A stretch of 64,000 nucleotides of DNA, from assembly GCA_028707125.1 (NCBI GenBank), contig JAQTUX010000001.1:124001-188000 (forward strand), in the 5' to 3' direction. Each line of letters opens with the position of its first letter. The stretch's first letter is position 1. Below the pieces are notes generated by a model that had not been told where the DNA came from, searched no databases, and saw only the letters and a program-made list of their open reading frames with translations. This DNA comes from Candidatus Omnitrophota bacterium. Lineage in GTDB: Bacteria > Omnitrophota > Gorgyraeia > Gygaellales > JAQTUX01. The translations under genes were made by a program, and so were the position numbers. Shown here in pieces: positions 9,711 to 18,355 of this stretch.

Positions 9711-11543
9711 ATGTGCGGCATAGTCGGATATATAGGCCGGAAACAGGCAGCGCCCCTGCTTATCGAGGGGCTTAAACGGCTTGAATACAGAGGGTATGAT
9801 TCAGCCGGGCTGGCGCTTTTAACGGCCAGGGATAAATTATTTATAAAGAAGCGCAAAGGAAAGATCTCCGGCCTCATTGAAGCCCTGGATAAAGAAGGTA
9901 TTCCGGCATCTACCCTGGGCATTGCTCATACCAGATGGGCCACGCACGGAGCCCCCACCGAAACAAACGCCCACCCGCATACCGGCTGCGCTCCCAAAAT
10001 ATGCCTCGTTCATAACGGCATTATAGAAAATTACCAGGAACTCAAATCCTCACTCGCGAAACAAGGCCATAAGTTTAAATCAGAGACCGATACCGAGGTC
10101 GCGGCGCATCTTATTGAGGAGTATTATAAGGGCAGCCTTTTTGAAGCGGTAAAGCGGGCCGTTAAAAGAATAAAAGGGTCTTTTGCCTTCGGCGTTATCT
10201 GCGCGCGAGAGCCGGATATATTGGTGTGCGCCCGCCGGGACAGCCCGCTTATCGTGGGAATAGGCAGGGGCGAGAACTTCATCGCCTCCGACGCGCCCGC
10301 TATCCTAAGGCACACAAAGGACGTGATCTATCTTGAGGATGACCAGGTTGCCGAGCTCAACCGCGAGACGGTCAGGATAGCCGATGCCAGAGGCAGGGCT
10401 GTCAAGCCCAGGATCCACGCGATTAACTGGGACCTGTCCAGCGCTGAAAAAGAAGGGCTTCCTCATTTTATGTTGAAAGAAATATTTGAGCAGCCCAAGG
10501 TTTTAAAGAGGATCATCTCCAGCAGGGTCTCAAGATCAGGCCGGATAATTTTTAAAGACAGCCGCATCCCCGATAGCGAGCTCAAGGCCGTAAGAGATAT
10601 AATAATCGTTGCCTGCGGTACCGCCTATCATGCCGGGCTGGTAGGAAAGTACGCGATAGAGGCGATAGCCAGGGTGCCTGTTTGGGTGGACTTGTCCAGC
10701 GAGTTCAGATATAGAGACCCCATTATTAACAAAAATACCCTGGTTATCTCTATAAGCCAGTCAGGAGAGACCGCGGACACTTTAGCGGCAGTGCGCCAGG
10801 CAAAGGCGAAAGGCGCTAAGGCATTGACTATTTGCAATGTAGTGGGCTCCTCTATTGTCCGGGAGTCGGATTGGGTCATCTATACTATGGCAGGCCCTGA
10901 AATAGGCGTTGCGTCTACCAAGGCATATACGGCGCAGATCATGACGTTGTATCTGTTGGCCATATACCTCGCGTCTTTAAAAAATAGCGTATCTGCCGGC
11001 CGCAGAGGCCAGTTGTTGAAATCACTGAAGGCGATCCCCCTGCTTTGCGAGGCTGTATTATCAGGCCACAGGCAGATAAGATCGGTCGCCAATAAGCATT
11101 CGCATTTTGGCTGCTTTCTGTTTTTGGGCAGGAATATCAATTATCCTACCGCGCTGGAGGGCGCGCTCAAGTTAAAAGAGATCTCCTACATTCCGGCCGA
11201 GGGCTATGCTGCCGGAGAAATGAAGCACGGGCCCATTGCCTTGATCGATGAATACAGGGCGGTTGTGTGCGTCGCCCCCCATTCCAGGACATATGAAAAG
11301 ATGGTCTCCAACATACAGGAGATACGCAGCCGCAGGGGCCGGGTTATCGCCATATCCACCCGGGACAATGACCATATTAAAGAGCACGCGGATGAAATAA
11401 TCTATATTCCCAAAACAGAGGAAATATTTTCTCCTTTACTTGCCGTTATACCCCTTCAGCTCATAGCTTATTATATAGCGGTCAACCGCAAATGCGACGT
11501 GGACCAGCCGCGCAACCTTGCTAAATCCGTAACCGTTGAATAA
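9711..11543 (+). CDS. glmS: Glutamine--fructose-6-phosphate aminotransferase (isomerizing)
   Basis: The 610-residue protein has the normal GlmS length. The N-terminus MCGIVGYIG exposes the catalytic Cys after Met removal and starts the glutaminase domain. Two SIS sugar-isomerase domains follow (SISQSGETADT, STKAYTAQIM, GRNINYPTALEGALKLKEISYI), and the C-terminus DQPRNLAKSVTVE is the conserved end. It makes glucosamine-6-phosphate, the entry to UDP-GlcNAc for peptidoglycan and surface glycans. Its stop overlaps the start of the first glycosyltransferase (TAATG), so it leads into the glycan locus. No glmS ribozyme is visible, as the gap to tRNA-Glu is only 9 bases. Confidence 0.97.
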   Translation: MCGIVGYIGRKQAAPLLIEGLKRLEYRGYDSAGLALLTARDKLFIKKRKGKISGLIEALDKEGIPASTLGIAHTRWATHGAPTETNAHPHTGCAPKICLVHNGIIENYQELKSSLAKQGHKFKSETDTEVAAHLIEEYYKGSLFEAVKRAVKRIKGSFAFGVICAREPDILVCARRDSPLIVGIGRGENFIASDAPAILRHTKDVIYLEDDQVAELNRETVRIADARGRAVKPRIHAINWDLSSAEKEGLPHFMLKEIFEQPKVLKRIISSRVSRSGRIIFKDSRIPDSELKAVRDIIIVACGTAYHAGLVGKYAIEAIARVPVWVDLSSEFRYRDPIINKNTLVISISQSGETADTLAAVRQAKAKGAKALTICNVVGSSIVRESDWVIYTMAGPEIGVASTKAYTAQIMTLYLLAIYLASLKNSVSAGRRGQLLKSLKAIPLLCEAVLSGHRQIRSVANKHSHFGCFLFLGRNINYPTALEGALKLKEISYIPAEGYAAGEMKHGPIALIDEYRAVVCVAPHSRTYEKMVSNIQEIRSRRGRVIAISTRDNDHIKEHADEIIYIPKTEEIFSPLLAVIPLQLIAYYIAVNRKCDVDQPRNLAKSVTVE

Positions 11544-12256
11544 TGCAGCATTCACAAAAAGCAATAGTGATACCTGTTTTTAACGAACGGTATACCATTG
11601 AGCCGTTGTTGAGCGGCATCATCGCCCTCGGCTTAGAGGGCCTCAATATTTTTGTTGTGGACGATGATTCTCAAGACGGGACCGCGGCAATTTTGGATGG
11701 GGTCGCCGCGGAGCATAATTGCGTAAAGGTCATTCATCGCCGCGGCAGGCGCGGCAGGGGGCTGTCCGTTAAAGCGGGATTCGCCGCCGCCTTAGAAAAG
11801 GGGTGCAGCTATATCCTGGAAATGGACGGAGATCTTTCGCACCGGGCGGAGGACATACCTCATTTTTTCCAGGCCGTAGAAAATGCCGACATAGTTGTAG
11901 GTTCGCGGCGGATCCAGGATGGGGAGGACTTGCGGAAAAATCTGGCAAGGAAGGCCCTTTCGGTATTCAGCAATTTTGTCTTGCGCAGGGCCCTGGCATT
12001 AGATATCCAAGACTGCACTTCCGGTTTCAGGTGTTTTAAAGCGGATGTCCTCAAGGGTATACCGCTGGAGCGCTTGAAATCAAGCGGCCCCATGCTGCTG
12101 GAAGAGATATTATTGGTATGTCAGCGCGATAAGAAGGCGATGCGGGAAGTCCCGATCAAGTTTTTAGACAGGAGAGGCGGCCGGTCAAAGCTGGGATTAA
12201 AGACCGTAGGGATATCGCTGCTGGATTTTTTAAGAATTAAATTCACGTATACTTAA
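11543..12256 (+). CDS. GT2 polyprenyl-phosphate glycosyltransferase (DPM1-like)
   Basis: A 237-residue GT-A fold glycosyltransferase of family 2. Visible features are the N-terminal IPVFNERYTI, the nucleotide-binding VVDDDSQDGT, and the metal-binding MDGDLSHRAEDIP. The sequence QDCTSGFRCFK and the ending RSKLGLKTVGISLLDFLRIK are typical of dolichol- or polyprenol-phosphate mannose synthases. It lacks the C-terminal membrane helices of some relatives. It probably moves a hexose from a nucleotide sugar to a polyprenyl phosphate on the inner face of the membrane, a donor for the GT-C enzymes of this locus. It overlaps glmS and rsmI by one base each. Sugar and lipid are not determinable. Confidence 0.85.
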   Translation: MQHSQKAIVIPVFNERYTIEPLLSGIIALGLEGLNIFVVDDDSQDGTAAILDGVAAEHNCVKVIHRRGRRGRGLSVKAGFAAALEKGCSYILEMDGDLSHRAEDIPHFFQAVENADIVVGSRRIQDGEDLRKNLARKALSVFSNFVLRRALALDIQDCTSGFRCFKADVLKGIPLERLKSSGPMLLEEILLVCQRDKKAMREVPIKFLDRRGGRSKLGLKTVGISLLDFLRIKFTYT

Positions 12257-12921
12257 TGCTGTATATAGTTTCTACCCCCATAGGCAACCTTAAAGATATC
12301 ACCCTTAGGGCTCTGGAGGTATTGAAGAGCGTTGATCTGATCGCCTGTGAAGATACCCGCCATACCGCTTTCCTCCTTAAGCATTACGACATAAAAAAGC
12401 CCACCGTAAGCTATCATTCTTACAGCAGTAAAAAGAAGACAGAGTCATTGATCCGGGAGCTCAAAGAGGGCAAAAACGTTGCCCTGGTTTCTGATGCCGG
12501 GACGCCGGGCATCAGCGATCCCGGCCACTTATTGATAAAGACGGCCATAGATAATGATATCCCGATTACGGCCGTCCCCGGCCCGGCAGCATTTTTAACC
12601 GCGCTTACCCTGTCCGGGATGAACGCCGGCCGATTTGTCTATCGCGGATTTTTAAGCCCGAAGCAGTCGCGCAGGCGCAGGCAATTAGAGGAGCTCAAGG
12701 GCCTGATAGATGATTATCCGGTTGTCCTTTATGAGTCGCCGCACAGGATATCAAAATTACTTGATGATATAGGAGTGGTATTGGGGCAGCGTGAAGTTAT
12801 CTGCGTGCGCGAGGCGACAAAAAAATTTGAAGAGATATTACGAGGCAAGCCAGAGCAGTTATCGGGCCATCTGCAACAGAGACCCCCAAAAGGAGAATTC
12901 GTTCTTATCATTAGCCGATGA
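12256..12921 (+). CDS. rsmI: 16S rRNA (cytidine-1402-2'-O)-methyltransferase
   Basis: A tetrapyrrole-methylase-fold protein of 221 residues with the RsmI signatures STPIGNLKDITLRALE, ACEDTRHT, VSDAGTPGISDPG and VPGPAAFLTALTLSG. It methylates the 2'-OH of C1402 in the decoding centre of 16S rRNA using S-adenosylmethionine. It is shorter than the E. coli enzyme (about 286 residues) because it lacks the C-terminal helical extension. The start overlaps the preceding GT2 stop by one base. A second GT2 gene follows after 10 bases, so this translation gene sits inside the glycan operon. Confidence 0.93.
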   Translation: MLYIVSTPIGNLKDITLRALEVLKSVDLIACEDTRHTAFLLKHYDIKKPTVSYHSYSSKKKTESLIRELKEGKNVALVSDAGTPGISDPGHLLIKTAIDNDIPITAVPGPAAFLTALTLSGMNAGRFVYRGFLSPKQSRRRRQLEELKGLIDDYPVVLYESPHRISKLLDDIGVVLGQREVICVREATKKFEEILRGKPEQLSGHLQQRPPKGEFVLIISR

Positions 12922-12931
12922 GAACCCGATT

Positions 12932-13636
12932 ATGAATATTTCGGTAGTAGTCCCGGTATATAATGAAGAAGAGAATATCGGGCCCCTGTATTTTCATTTA
13001 AGGAAGGCCCTGGATAATAGCGGGGGGCTAGTTAATGATTATGAAATCATATTCGTAGATGACGGCTCCAGCGACGAGTCGCATCTCAAGATCGGCTCCC
13101 TGGGGCGTAACCGCCTGAAGACAATAAGGTTTAAGAGGAATATGGGAAAATCCGCTGCTTTGTCAGCCGGTTTTCAAAAAGCGGGATACGAGATAATTGC
13201 TACCATTGACGCCGACCTTCAATATGATCCCCGTGACATCCTGGGTATGGCGGAAAAGGTTGCCGCGGGGTATGATTGTGTCTGCGGCTGGAGACATATC
13301 AGGAGAGACGCCCCCATTAAGAAATTATCCGCGAAAATCTCCAATTACGTCCGGAGGCTTATTTTAAAAGACAATTTTCATGATATCGGATGCGCGTTGA
13401 GGGTTTTTAAAAGCAGCTGTATTCAAGGCATGGAATTTTTCCATGGATCCCATCGATTCCTCCCTTTTTTAATAGAAATGGCGGGCCATAAAGTGTTGGA
13501 ATATAAGATCAGGCATTACCCGAGAATATGCGGAAAGTCAAAATACAATATAAGAAACAGGCTCTTGGGGACCATGCTTAATTTGATATATGTAATCAAA
13601 ATTAAAAGGCAACGCAAAAAACCAGATGACAGCTGA
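12932..13636 (+). CDS. GT2 polyprenyl-phosphate glycosyltransferase
   Basis: I chose the ATG at 12932 because the product then begins directly with the GT2 strand ISVVVPVYNEEENI; the open frame upstream runs through rsmI. The 234-residue product has IFVDDGSSDES, KRNMGKSAALSAGF and IDADLQYDPRD (metal-binding DAD), then CALRVFK and HRFLPFLIEMAGHKV. These match the DPM/ArnC-like group that transfers sugars to undecaprenyl or dolichyl phosphate. A basic C-terminus (IKIKRQRKKP) may contact the membrane. It overlaps the next GT2 by 11 bases. It differs clearly from the enzyme at 11543, so the locus may make two different lipid-linked monosaccharides. Confidence 0.85.
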   Translation: MNISVVVPVYNEEENIGPLYFHLRKALDNSGGLVNDYEIIFVDDGSSDESHLKIGSLGRNRLKTIRFKRNMGKSAALSAGFQKAGYEIIATIDADLQYDPRDILGMAEKVAAGYDCVCGWRHIRRDAPIKKLSAKISNYVRRLILKDNFHDIGCALRVFKSSCIQGMEFFHGSHRFLPFLIEMAGHKVLEYKIRHYPRICGKSKYNIRNRLLGTMLNLIYVIKIKRQRKKPDDS

Positions 13637-14630
13637 ATCGGCTGATAGAATACGGATGTCCGTTATTGTTATTGTCTCGAGGGGCCGGGAATTTATCACG
13701 CGCCTGCTTAATAGTATCGCTCCTTTTCTTAATGATAAGATAGAAATAGTTATAGTAAGGAATGGCGGGGGCAAAGGATCTTTGGATCCCGCCGATAGGC
13801 CACCCCATGGAAATATCAAGTATATTGAATTGCCTCAAGCATCGATCGGCAGCGCAAGAAATGAGGCCATTAGACAATCAAGGGGCGAGATCTTATATTT
13901 TTTGGATGACGATGTCATTGTGGGCCACGATATATTCCGGATTGCCCTGGATGGATTTAATGCCCGTTTAGACATAGGCGTGATAGGCGGCCCAAACCTC
14001 ACTCCGCCAGGCAGCGGTTTTTTCCAAAAATGTTCGGGCATGGTGCTTGCCTCTGTATTTGGTTCTGCGCACGCCCGTTTCCGTTATAAAAAGGCCCGGA
14101 AGCAAATGCCGGCAGATGATAGTTCGCTCATAGCATGCAACTTGGCGATAAGAAGAAGCGCCCTGGATAATACCGGGCTGTTTTTTAATGAGACGGTAAT
14201 ACGCAACGAAGAGAATCTATTGTTAGAGGCGTTGGGGGCAATGGGCATACGCATGCTGTATGTGCCGGAGTTATTTATTTATCATGAGCGCAGAAAGAGC
14301 GCCGCAGAATTATTCCTGCAAATATTTCATTATGGATATGGCAGGGCGCAACAGGCAAGGCGCGCCCCGCGGACAACGTCGCTGCTTAATCTGCTGCCAA
14401 GCGCGCTAATCATATATATATTGTCGGTGTTGATATGCCCTAACAGCCGATTATATTATTGCCCGCTTTTGATATATATAGCATCAGGCACGATTTTCTC
14501 TTTTGGGCTGGGGATTTCCGCGAGAAACTTCGCCCATGGTTTTTGCGCATTATGGCTGTTCCCTTTTGTGCATATGGCGTATGGTTTGGGTTTTATACGC
14601 GGCATAGCGCCTAAGCCATGGATACGATAA
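13626..14630 (+). CDS. GT2 family glycosyltransferase
   Basis: A 334-residue family 2 glycosyltransferase with the N-terminal strand MSVIVIVSRGREF, the acceptor-like SIGSARNEAIRQSRGEILYFLDDDV (DDD metal motif) and a downstream GGPNLTPPG. Toward the C-terminus come hydrophobic segments (LPSALIIYILSVLICP, LLIYIASGTIFSFGL, FCALWLFPFVHMAYGLG) that anchor it in the membrane. It probably adds a sugar to a lipid-linked glycan on the cytoplasmic side. An internal Met at residue 11 is an alternative start. It overlaps the genes on both sides by 11-13 bases, which indicates translational coupling. Confidence 0.85.
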   Translation: MTAESADRIRMSVIVIVSRGREFITRLLNSIAPFLNDKIEIVIVRNGGGKGSLDPADRPPHGNIKYIELPQASIGSARNEAIRQSRGEILYFLDDDVIVGHDIFRIALDGFNARLDIGVIGGPNLTPPGSGFFQKCSGMVLASVFGSAHARFRYKKARKQMPADDSSLIACNLAIRRSALDNTGLFFNETVIRNEENLLLEALGAMGIRMLYVPELFIYHERRKSAAELFLQIFHYGYGRAQQARRAPRTTSLLNLLPSALIIYILSVLICPNSRLYYCPLLIYIASGTIFSFGLGISARNFAHGFCALWLFPFVHMAYGLGFIRGIAPKPWIR

Positions 14631-15631
14631 ATTTTGATTTTTATACTATCGGTGTGTCGGTGCGTTCTTCCGATCCCGTAGTCATTGATAATATCCGCAG
14701 GGATTTTTCTTATTTTCATCGCGCTGATATAGCCAGGGCCGATATAGTGCTTCAGGTATATAATGAGCCTCCCGACTATTCCGTCGTATCCAGACTAAAA
14801 CCCGCCTTACGTTTTAATACAGCCGCCTGTTATGACAAGCAAAGTATCCGCTATATAGATTATCAGGGCAAGGCGTTGGCAATTTGCGATTATGATAGCG
14901 AAGAAATCAAGGTTTATTCTCAGGATGAGGATCTGCTGCATGAGATACCTTATCTTTTGTTGCATTCACGGCTGGGTGTGCTTTTAGACGGCAGGGGCCT
15001 GCATAGGATACATGCCTTAGGTTTTTCCATGGACAATAATGCTGTTCTTTGCCTCCTGCCTTCGGGCGGAGGCAAGACATGTTTGGGATTGCGCCTGCTC
15101 AGGGATCCGCGCATTAAAATACTTTCAGATGATACTCCACTGCTTACGCGCGAAGGCATGGTCCTGCCTTTTCCTATACGTATCGGGGCCTATGCCCGGG
15201 ATGTGCAGGGGATACCGCAGCAATATGTGCGGGATTTTCGCAGAAGGAGGCATGGCGCGAAGAAGCTGGTTGACATAGAATATTTTCACAATAGTATTGG
15301 CAAGCCGGGTATGCTGCGTATGATATTAATAGGAAGGCGTAGGGACTCATGCGTTCCTGTGATCAGGCCGCTGCGCCGGATATCCGCTATATGGCCCTGT
15401 TTTGTCAGCGGGGCGATCGGCATCGGTCTCCCCCAGATCAAAGAGTGCATGCTTAAACCCGGCATAAGCGAGCTCCGGAAAAACGCATCCGTTATATGCA
15501 AGCGGGCCGGGGTTTTGATGAATGCTATCCGTGCCTGCGGCACGTATATATTTCATTTGAACAGCGATGGGGAAAGTAATTACGACATTCTTATGAGGTA
15601 TATATCCAAAGAAATCAGGGCCATTACTTAA
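14618..15631 (+). CDS. HPr kinase-like (HprK/PEPCK-fold) protein
   Basis: A 337-residue protein with an N-terminal region of about 125 residues I cannot name, then a P-loop kinase core. The segment GLHRIHALGF is followed by Walker A SGGGKT (about 149-154) and a Walker-B-like LSDDTPLL (about 169-176), in the arrangement of HPr kinase/phosphorylase and its relatives. The double Asp after the P-loop matches the catalytic HprK region. No HPr or PTS gene is in the window, so the substrate may be a sugar, a glycan intermediate or another protein. It lies between a GT2 and a flippase, overlapping the GT2 by 13 bases. HprK-related kinases are known from glycan and peptide-modification loci, but their substrates are poorly known. 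Confidence 0.68.
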   Translation: MDTINFDFYTIGVSVRSSDPVVIDNIRRDFSYFHRADIARADIVLQVYNEPPDYSVVSRLKPALRFNTAACYDKQSIRYIDYQGKALAICDYDSEEIKVYSQDEDLLHEIPYLLLHSRLGVLLDGRGLHRIHALGFSMDNNAVLCLLPSGGGKTCLGLRLLRDPRIKILSDDTPLLTREGMVLPFPIRIGAYARDVQGIPQQYVRDFRRRRHGAKKLVDIEYFHNSIGKPGMLRMILIGRRRDSCVPVIRPLRRISAIWPCFVSGAIGIGLPQIKECMLKPGISELRKNASVICKRAGVLMNAIRACGTYIFHLNSDGESNYDILMRYISKEIRAIT

Positions 15632-15637
15632 GGATAT

Positions 15638-16891
15638 ATGAATATTGCGCTGGAGGCCGGGAGTGTCGGCAGAGATGCTATATCACTTGCTGCCGCGCGC
15701 GGCTTTTACAAGATTGTTGCGCTCCTGGCAGTTGTGTTTATCGTCAGGCGCCTCGGGCCGTATGATTCCGGAGTATATTTCTTTTCTTTCGCCTTTGGGC
15801 GCGTATGGGGATATTTGGTAAATGCCGGGCTCAACCATTACCTGATCAGGGAGGTGGCCGGCGGTAAGGTAGATCCCGCCGTACTGGTAGGGGATATCGC
15901 GGGTTTCCGTATAATAAATGCTGTGTGCGCGATGTCTGCGGCAGGCCCGGCGGCTCTTCTTTTATTCCCGCGATCATGGCAGTATATCGTCCTTGGCACG
16001 GCATCAATAGTTTTGGATGAGATCGCCTACACGTTTTCTTCATATTTCCTGGCCAGGAGGGAAGTCGTATTTAATATAATCGCGGGCGTATCATCCAGGG
16101 TGGTCTTTATCGCGCTGTTGTATTTGGTATTAATCAGCGCGGGAGGGCTGAAGGAGGTGCTGCTGGCCTATTTTTTTACAAGCGCCTTTTTTCTTACGGC
16201 GAGCCTGTTGCTGGCCGTCAGGTTATTGGGGAGATTCAAAGTCGGTTTTTTACGCTATAAGCGGCTTTTTGCCTCCGGAGTGTATTTTTTAGGCATCATT
16301 ATCATTCTACCTTTGGCCCCGGACATGATATCCATACTGTTGGGGTATCTTGGCGATATTCAGGGCACGGCGTTTTTTAATGCCGCCCATACTATTTGCA
16401 GCGGGGCGCTATTTATCCCGCAGGCCGCTACGGCTGTGCTATATCCGGTCATGGTAGGGCTATTTAACGCGGATACGCCCGTTGGCTTGAAAACATATGA
16501 CAGATATCTTATAGTTTTTTTGCTTTGTGGATGCTGTATGTCTGTTTTGCTATGGTTTTTTGCCGGCCCCCTGATCGCGCATATATTCGGCAGCCATTTT
16601 ATGGCATCGGTTTCGGCCCTGCAGTTGTTGTCTTTATCGCTGCCTTTTTTATTGGCCAATAGCCTGAACTCCGTATGCCTTATGTCGTTATATAAAGAGC
16701 GTTTTCTGATAAGCGTGTTATTAGCAGGCATTTTGTTTAATGTCGTCCTGGGGGCCGCATTAATACGCCTATACGGATTGCGGGGCGCGGCTATGACCGT
16801 AGTTGTAACCCAGGCCTTGATTTTTGCAGTTGCCGTCAGGGAATGCCGTAAGGCGCAGCCAATCAAAACAGGGATATGCCGAATACCTTGA
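15638..16891 (+). CDS. Polysaccharide flippase (MOP/Wzx superfamily)
   Basis: A 417-residue, very hydrophobic protein with about 12 membrane segments, typical of Wzx-type oligosaccharide flippases. The N-terminus shows the usual ARGFYKIVALLAVVFIVRRLG pattern followed by YDSGVYFFSFAF, and later LFASGVYFLGIIIILP. It should move lipid-linked glycan from the cytoplasmic to the outer face of the membrane. An AAGGAT ribosome site precedes the ATG. It overlaps the following GT-C gene by 16 bases. Confidence 0.88.
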   Translation: MNIALEAGSVGRDAISLAAARGFYKIVALLAVVFIVRRLGPYDSGVYFFSFAFGRVWGYLVNAGLNHYLIREVAGGKVDPAVLVGDIAGFRIINAVCAMSAAGPAALLLFPRSWQYIVLGTASIVLDEIAYTFSSYFLARREVVFNIIAGVSSRVVFIALLYLVLISAGGLKEVLLAYFFTSAFFLTASLLLAVRLLGRFKVGFLRYKRLFASGVYFLGIIIILPLAPDMISILLGYLGDIQGTAFFNAAHTICSGALFIPQAATAVLYPVMVGLFNADTPVGLKTYDRYLIVFLLCGCCMSVLLWFFAGPLIAHIFGSHFMASVSALQLLSLSLPFLLANSLNSVCLMSLYKERFLISVLLAGILFNVVLGAALIRLYGLRGAAMTVVVTQALIFAVAVRECRKAQPIKTGICRIP

Positions 16892-18342
16892 AGAGAGATA
16901 GGGCCATCTTGATCCTGATCTGCTGTATGTCCGCCGCCTTATTCTTTTCGCATTATCCCTTCTCGGGCCCCATTACCACAAACCCCTCAGCCACCCATTA
17001 TTATATCGCCAGAGAGGTCGCCGGCGGTTCACCGCTGTATAAGGATATCTTTTCCGACAAACCGCCTTTGCATGATTATCTCCTCGCCGCCCCATTTTTA
17101 TTGACGAGGGGAGACATAATAAAATCCATAATCGTTTCGCGGTTTATCTTCTTCTTTATCTTTCTCTGCGGCGCAGCCGCGTTATTTATATTTTCCAAAG
17201 CAGTATTGCAAAAGGAACAGCTCGCCCTTCTGTCCGTCGTATCTTTTATAGGCGTGGGATTCCCGTATTTCGCCCTTGTAGGGGGCAATAAGTGGCAGCT
17301 TTTGACCTCCTGCCTGGGGATTATCTCCGTGTTATGTTATATAAGGATGAGATTGTTCCTTTGTGGTGTATTCGCCGCATTGGCGGCTATGACCTGGCTG
17401 CCGGGCCTTGTCTTTTTAGCCGGGCCGTTAATATATACAGTATTATTTGAAGATGACAGGATAAAGAAGGGCAAGATATTGATATTTGGTTTTGCGCTCC
17501 CGGTTATCTCGATCATTATTCTCCTCCTCCTGCAAGGATCACTGCGTGACTGCATTCTCCAGACCATTTTATTTGGTATGGTCAGTGTCCCGGTTCGCTG
17601 GCTGGAGGGGCCGTGGGGCAATATCCGCGATACCATTGTCCGGGATTATCTCTATAATATCATCTTGATCCTGCTGGGTGTTGCCGGTTATATAGCGGGT
17701 ATTTCGCGCATGTTGATCTGGCGGGTCAGCGGCCCCAGGCATAATCAACACAGAGCTAATTTTCTCGCCCTTTTTTATCTCTCGGCATTGATCTTGATTT
17801 CCCTGGCGAATTTCCAGCAGGGGCCCGATTTTATCCCCCTTATTCCCTGGTTATGTTTATACGCGGCGTTTCTGCCGGATGGCCCTTTTGCTTTATTAAG
17901 GCGGCGGATAACAGGACGGCTGCTTTACGGCGTTTTTTTATTGTCCGTGGCTATCTCATTATACGGCGCAGTTGGAGAATCTCCCGCCCTGACCCTGCAT
18001 GATCAGCAGAGCGGCATCCTGGGGCGCCTGGATAGACTGGGCGTGGGCAAGGCAGACGGCATATTTTCTGACAGGGCGTCTATTTATCTGCTGTTTTTCG
18101 GCAAGAAAAACATCATTAAATACCATGAGCCATTGGCAACGCATCTATATAAGGCGATAGAGAGGTTTGAAGCCGGCGGATTTAAGTATATCCTGATGGA
18201 AATCAAGATGCGCAGGCCAAAGGCGATCATTGTGCGCGCGACAGAAGCCGATGAAGTATTTCCGAGATTTCGTGAATATATTGAAGCAGATTATGCGCTC
18301 GCGGATAGTTATGACGGCAGGATGTTTTATATAAGAAAATAA
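16876..18342 (+). CDS. GT-C fold membrane glycosyltransferase (GT39-like)
   Basis: A 488-residue protein with an N-terminal membrane helix, an outward loop and about ten further helices, then a soluble C-terminal part of about 110 residues. The first loop has HYYIAREVAGGSPLYKDIFSDKPPL, in which the Asp-Lys-Pro-Pro-Leu segment resembles the GT39/ArnT catalytic loop pattern. Enzymes of this class use polyprenyl-phosphate sugars as donors on the outer face of the membrane. The acceptor (lipid, glycan or protein) is unknown. It follows the flippase with a 16-base overlap. Confidence 0.72.
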   Translation: MPNTLKRDRAILILICCMSAALFFSHYPFSGPITTNPSATHYYIAREVAGGSPLYKDIFSDKPPLHDYLLAAPFLLTRGDIIKSIIVSRFIFFFIFLCGAAALFIFSKAVLQKEQLALLSVVSFIGVGFPYFALVGGNKWQLLTSCLGIISVLCYIRMRLFLCGVFAALAAMTWLPGLVFLAGPLIYTVLFEDDRIKKGKILIFGFALPVISIIILLLLQGSLRDCILQTILFGMVSVPVRWLEGPWGNIRDTIVRDYLYNIILILLGVAGYIAGISRMLIWRVSGPRHNQHRANFLALFYLSALILISLANFQQGPDFIPLIPWLCLYAAFLPDGPFALLRRRITGRLLYGVFLLSVAISLYGAVGESPALTLHDQQSGILGRLDRLGVGKADGIFSDRASIYLLFFGKKNIIKYHEPLATHLYKAIERFEAGGFKYILMEIKMRRPKAIIVRATEADEVFPRFREYIEADYALADSYDGRMFYIRK

Positions 18343-18355
18343 ATCCTCTAATAAG

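Noticed and set aside
9503-9775. Open frame spanning the gyrA end, tRNA-Glu and glmS start
   Set aside because: It crosses a tRNA gene and two real starts and stops in another frame.
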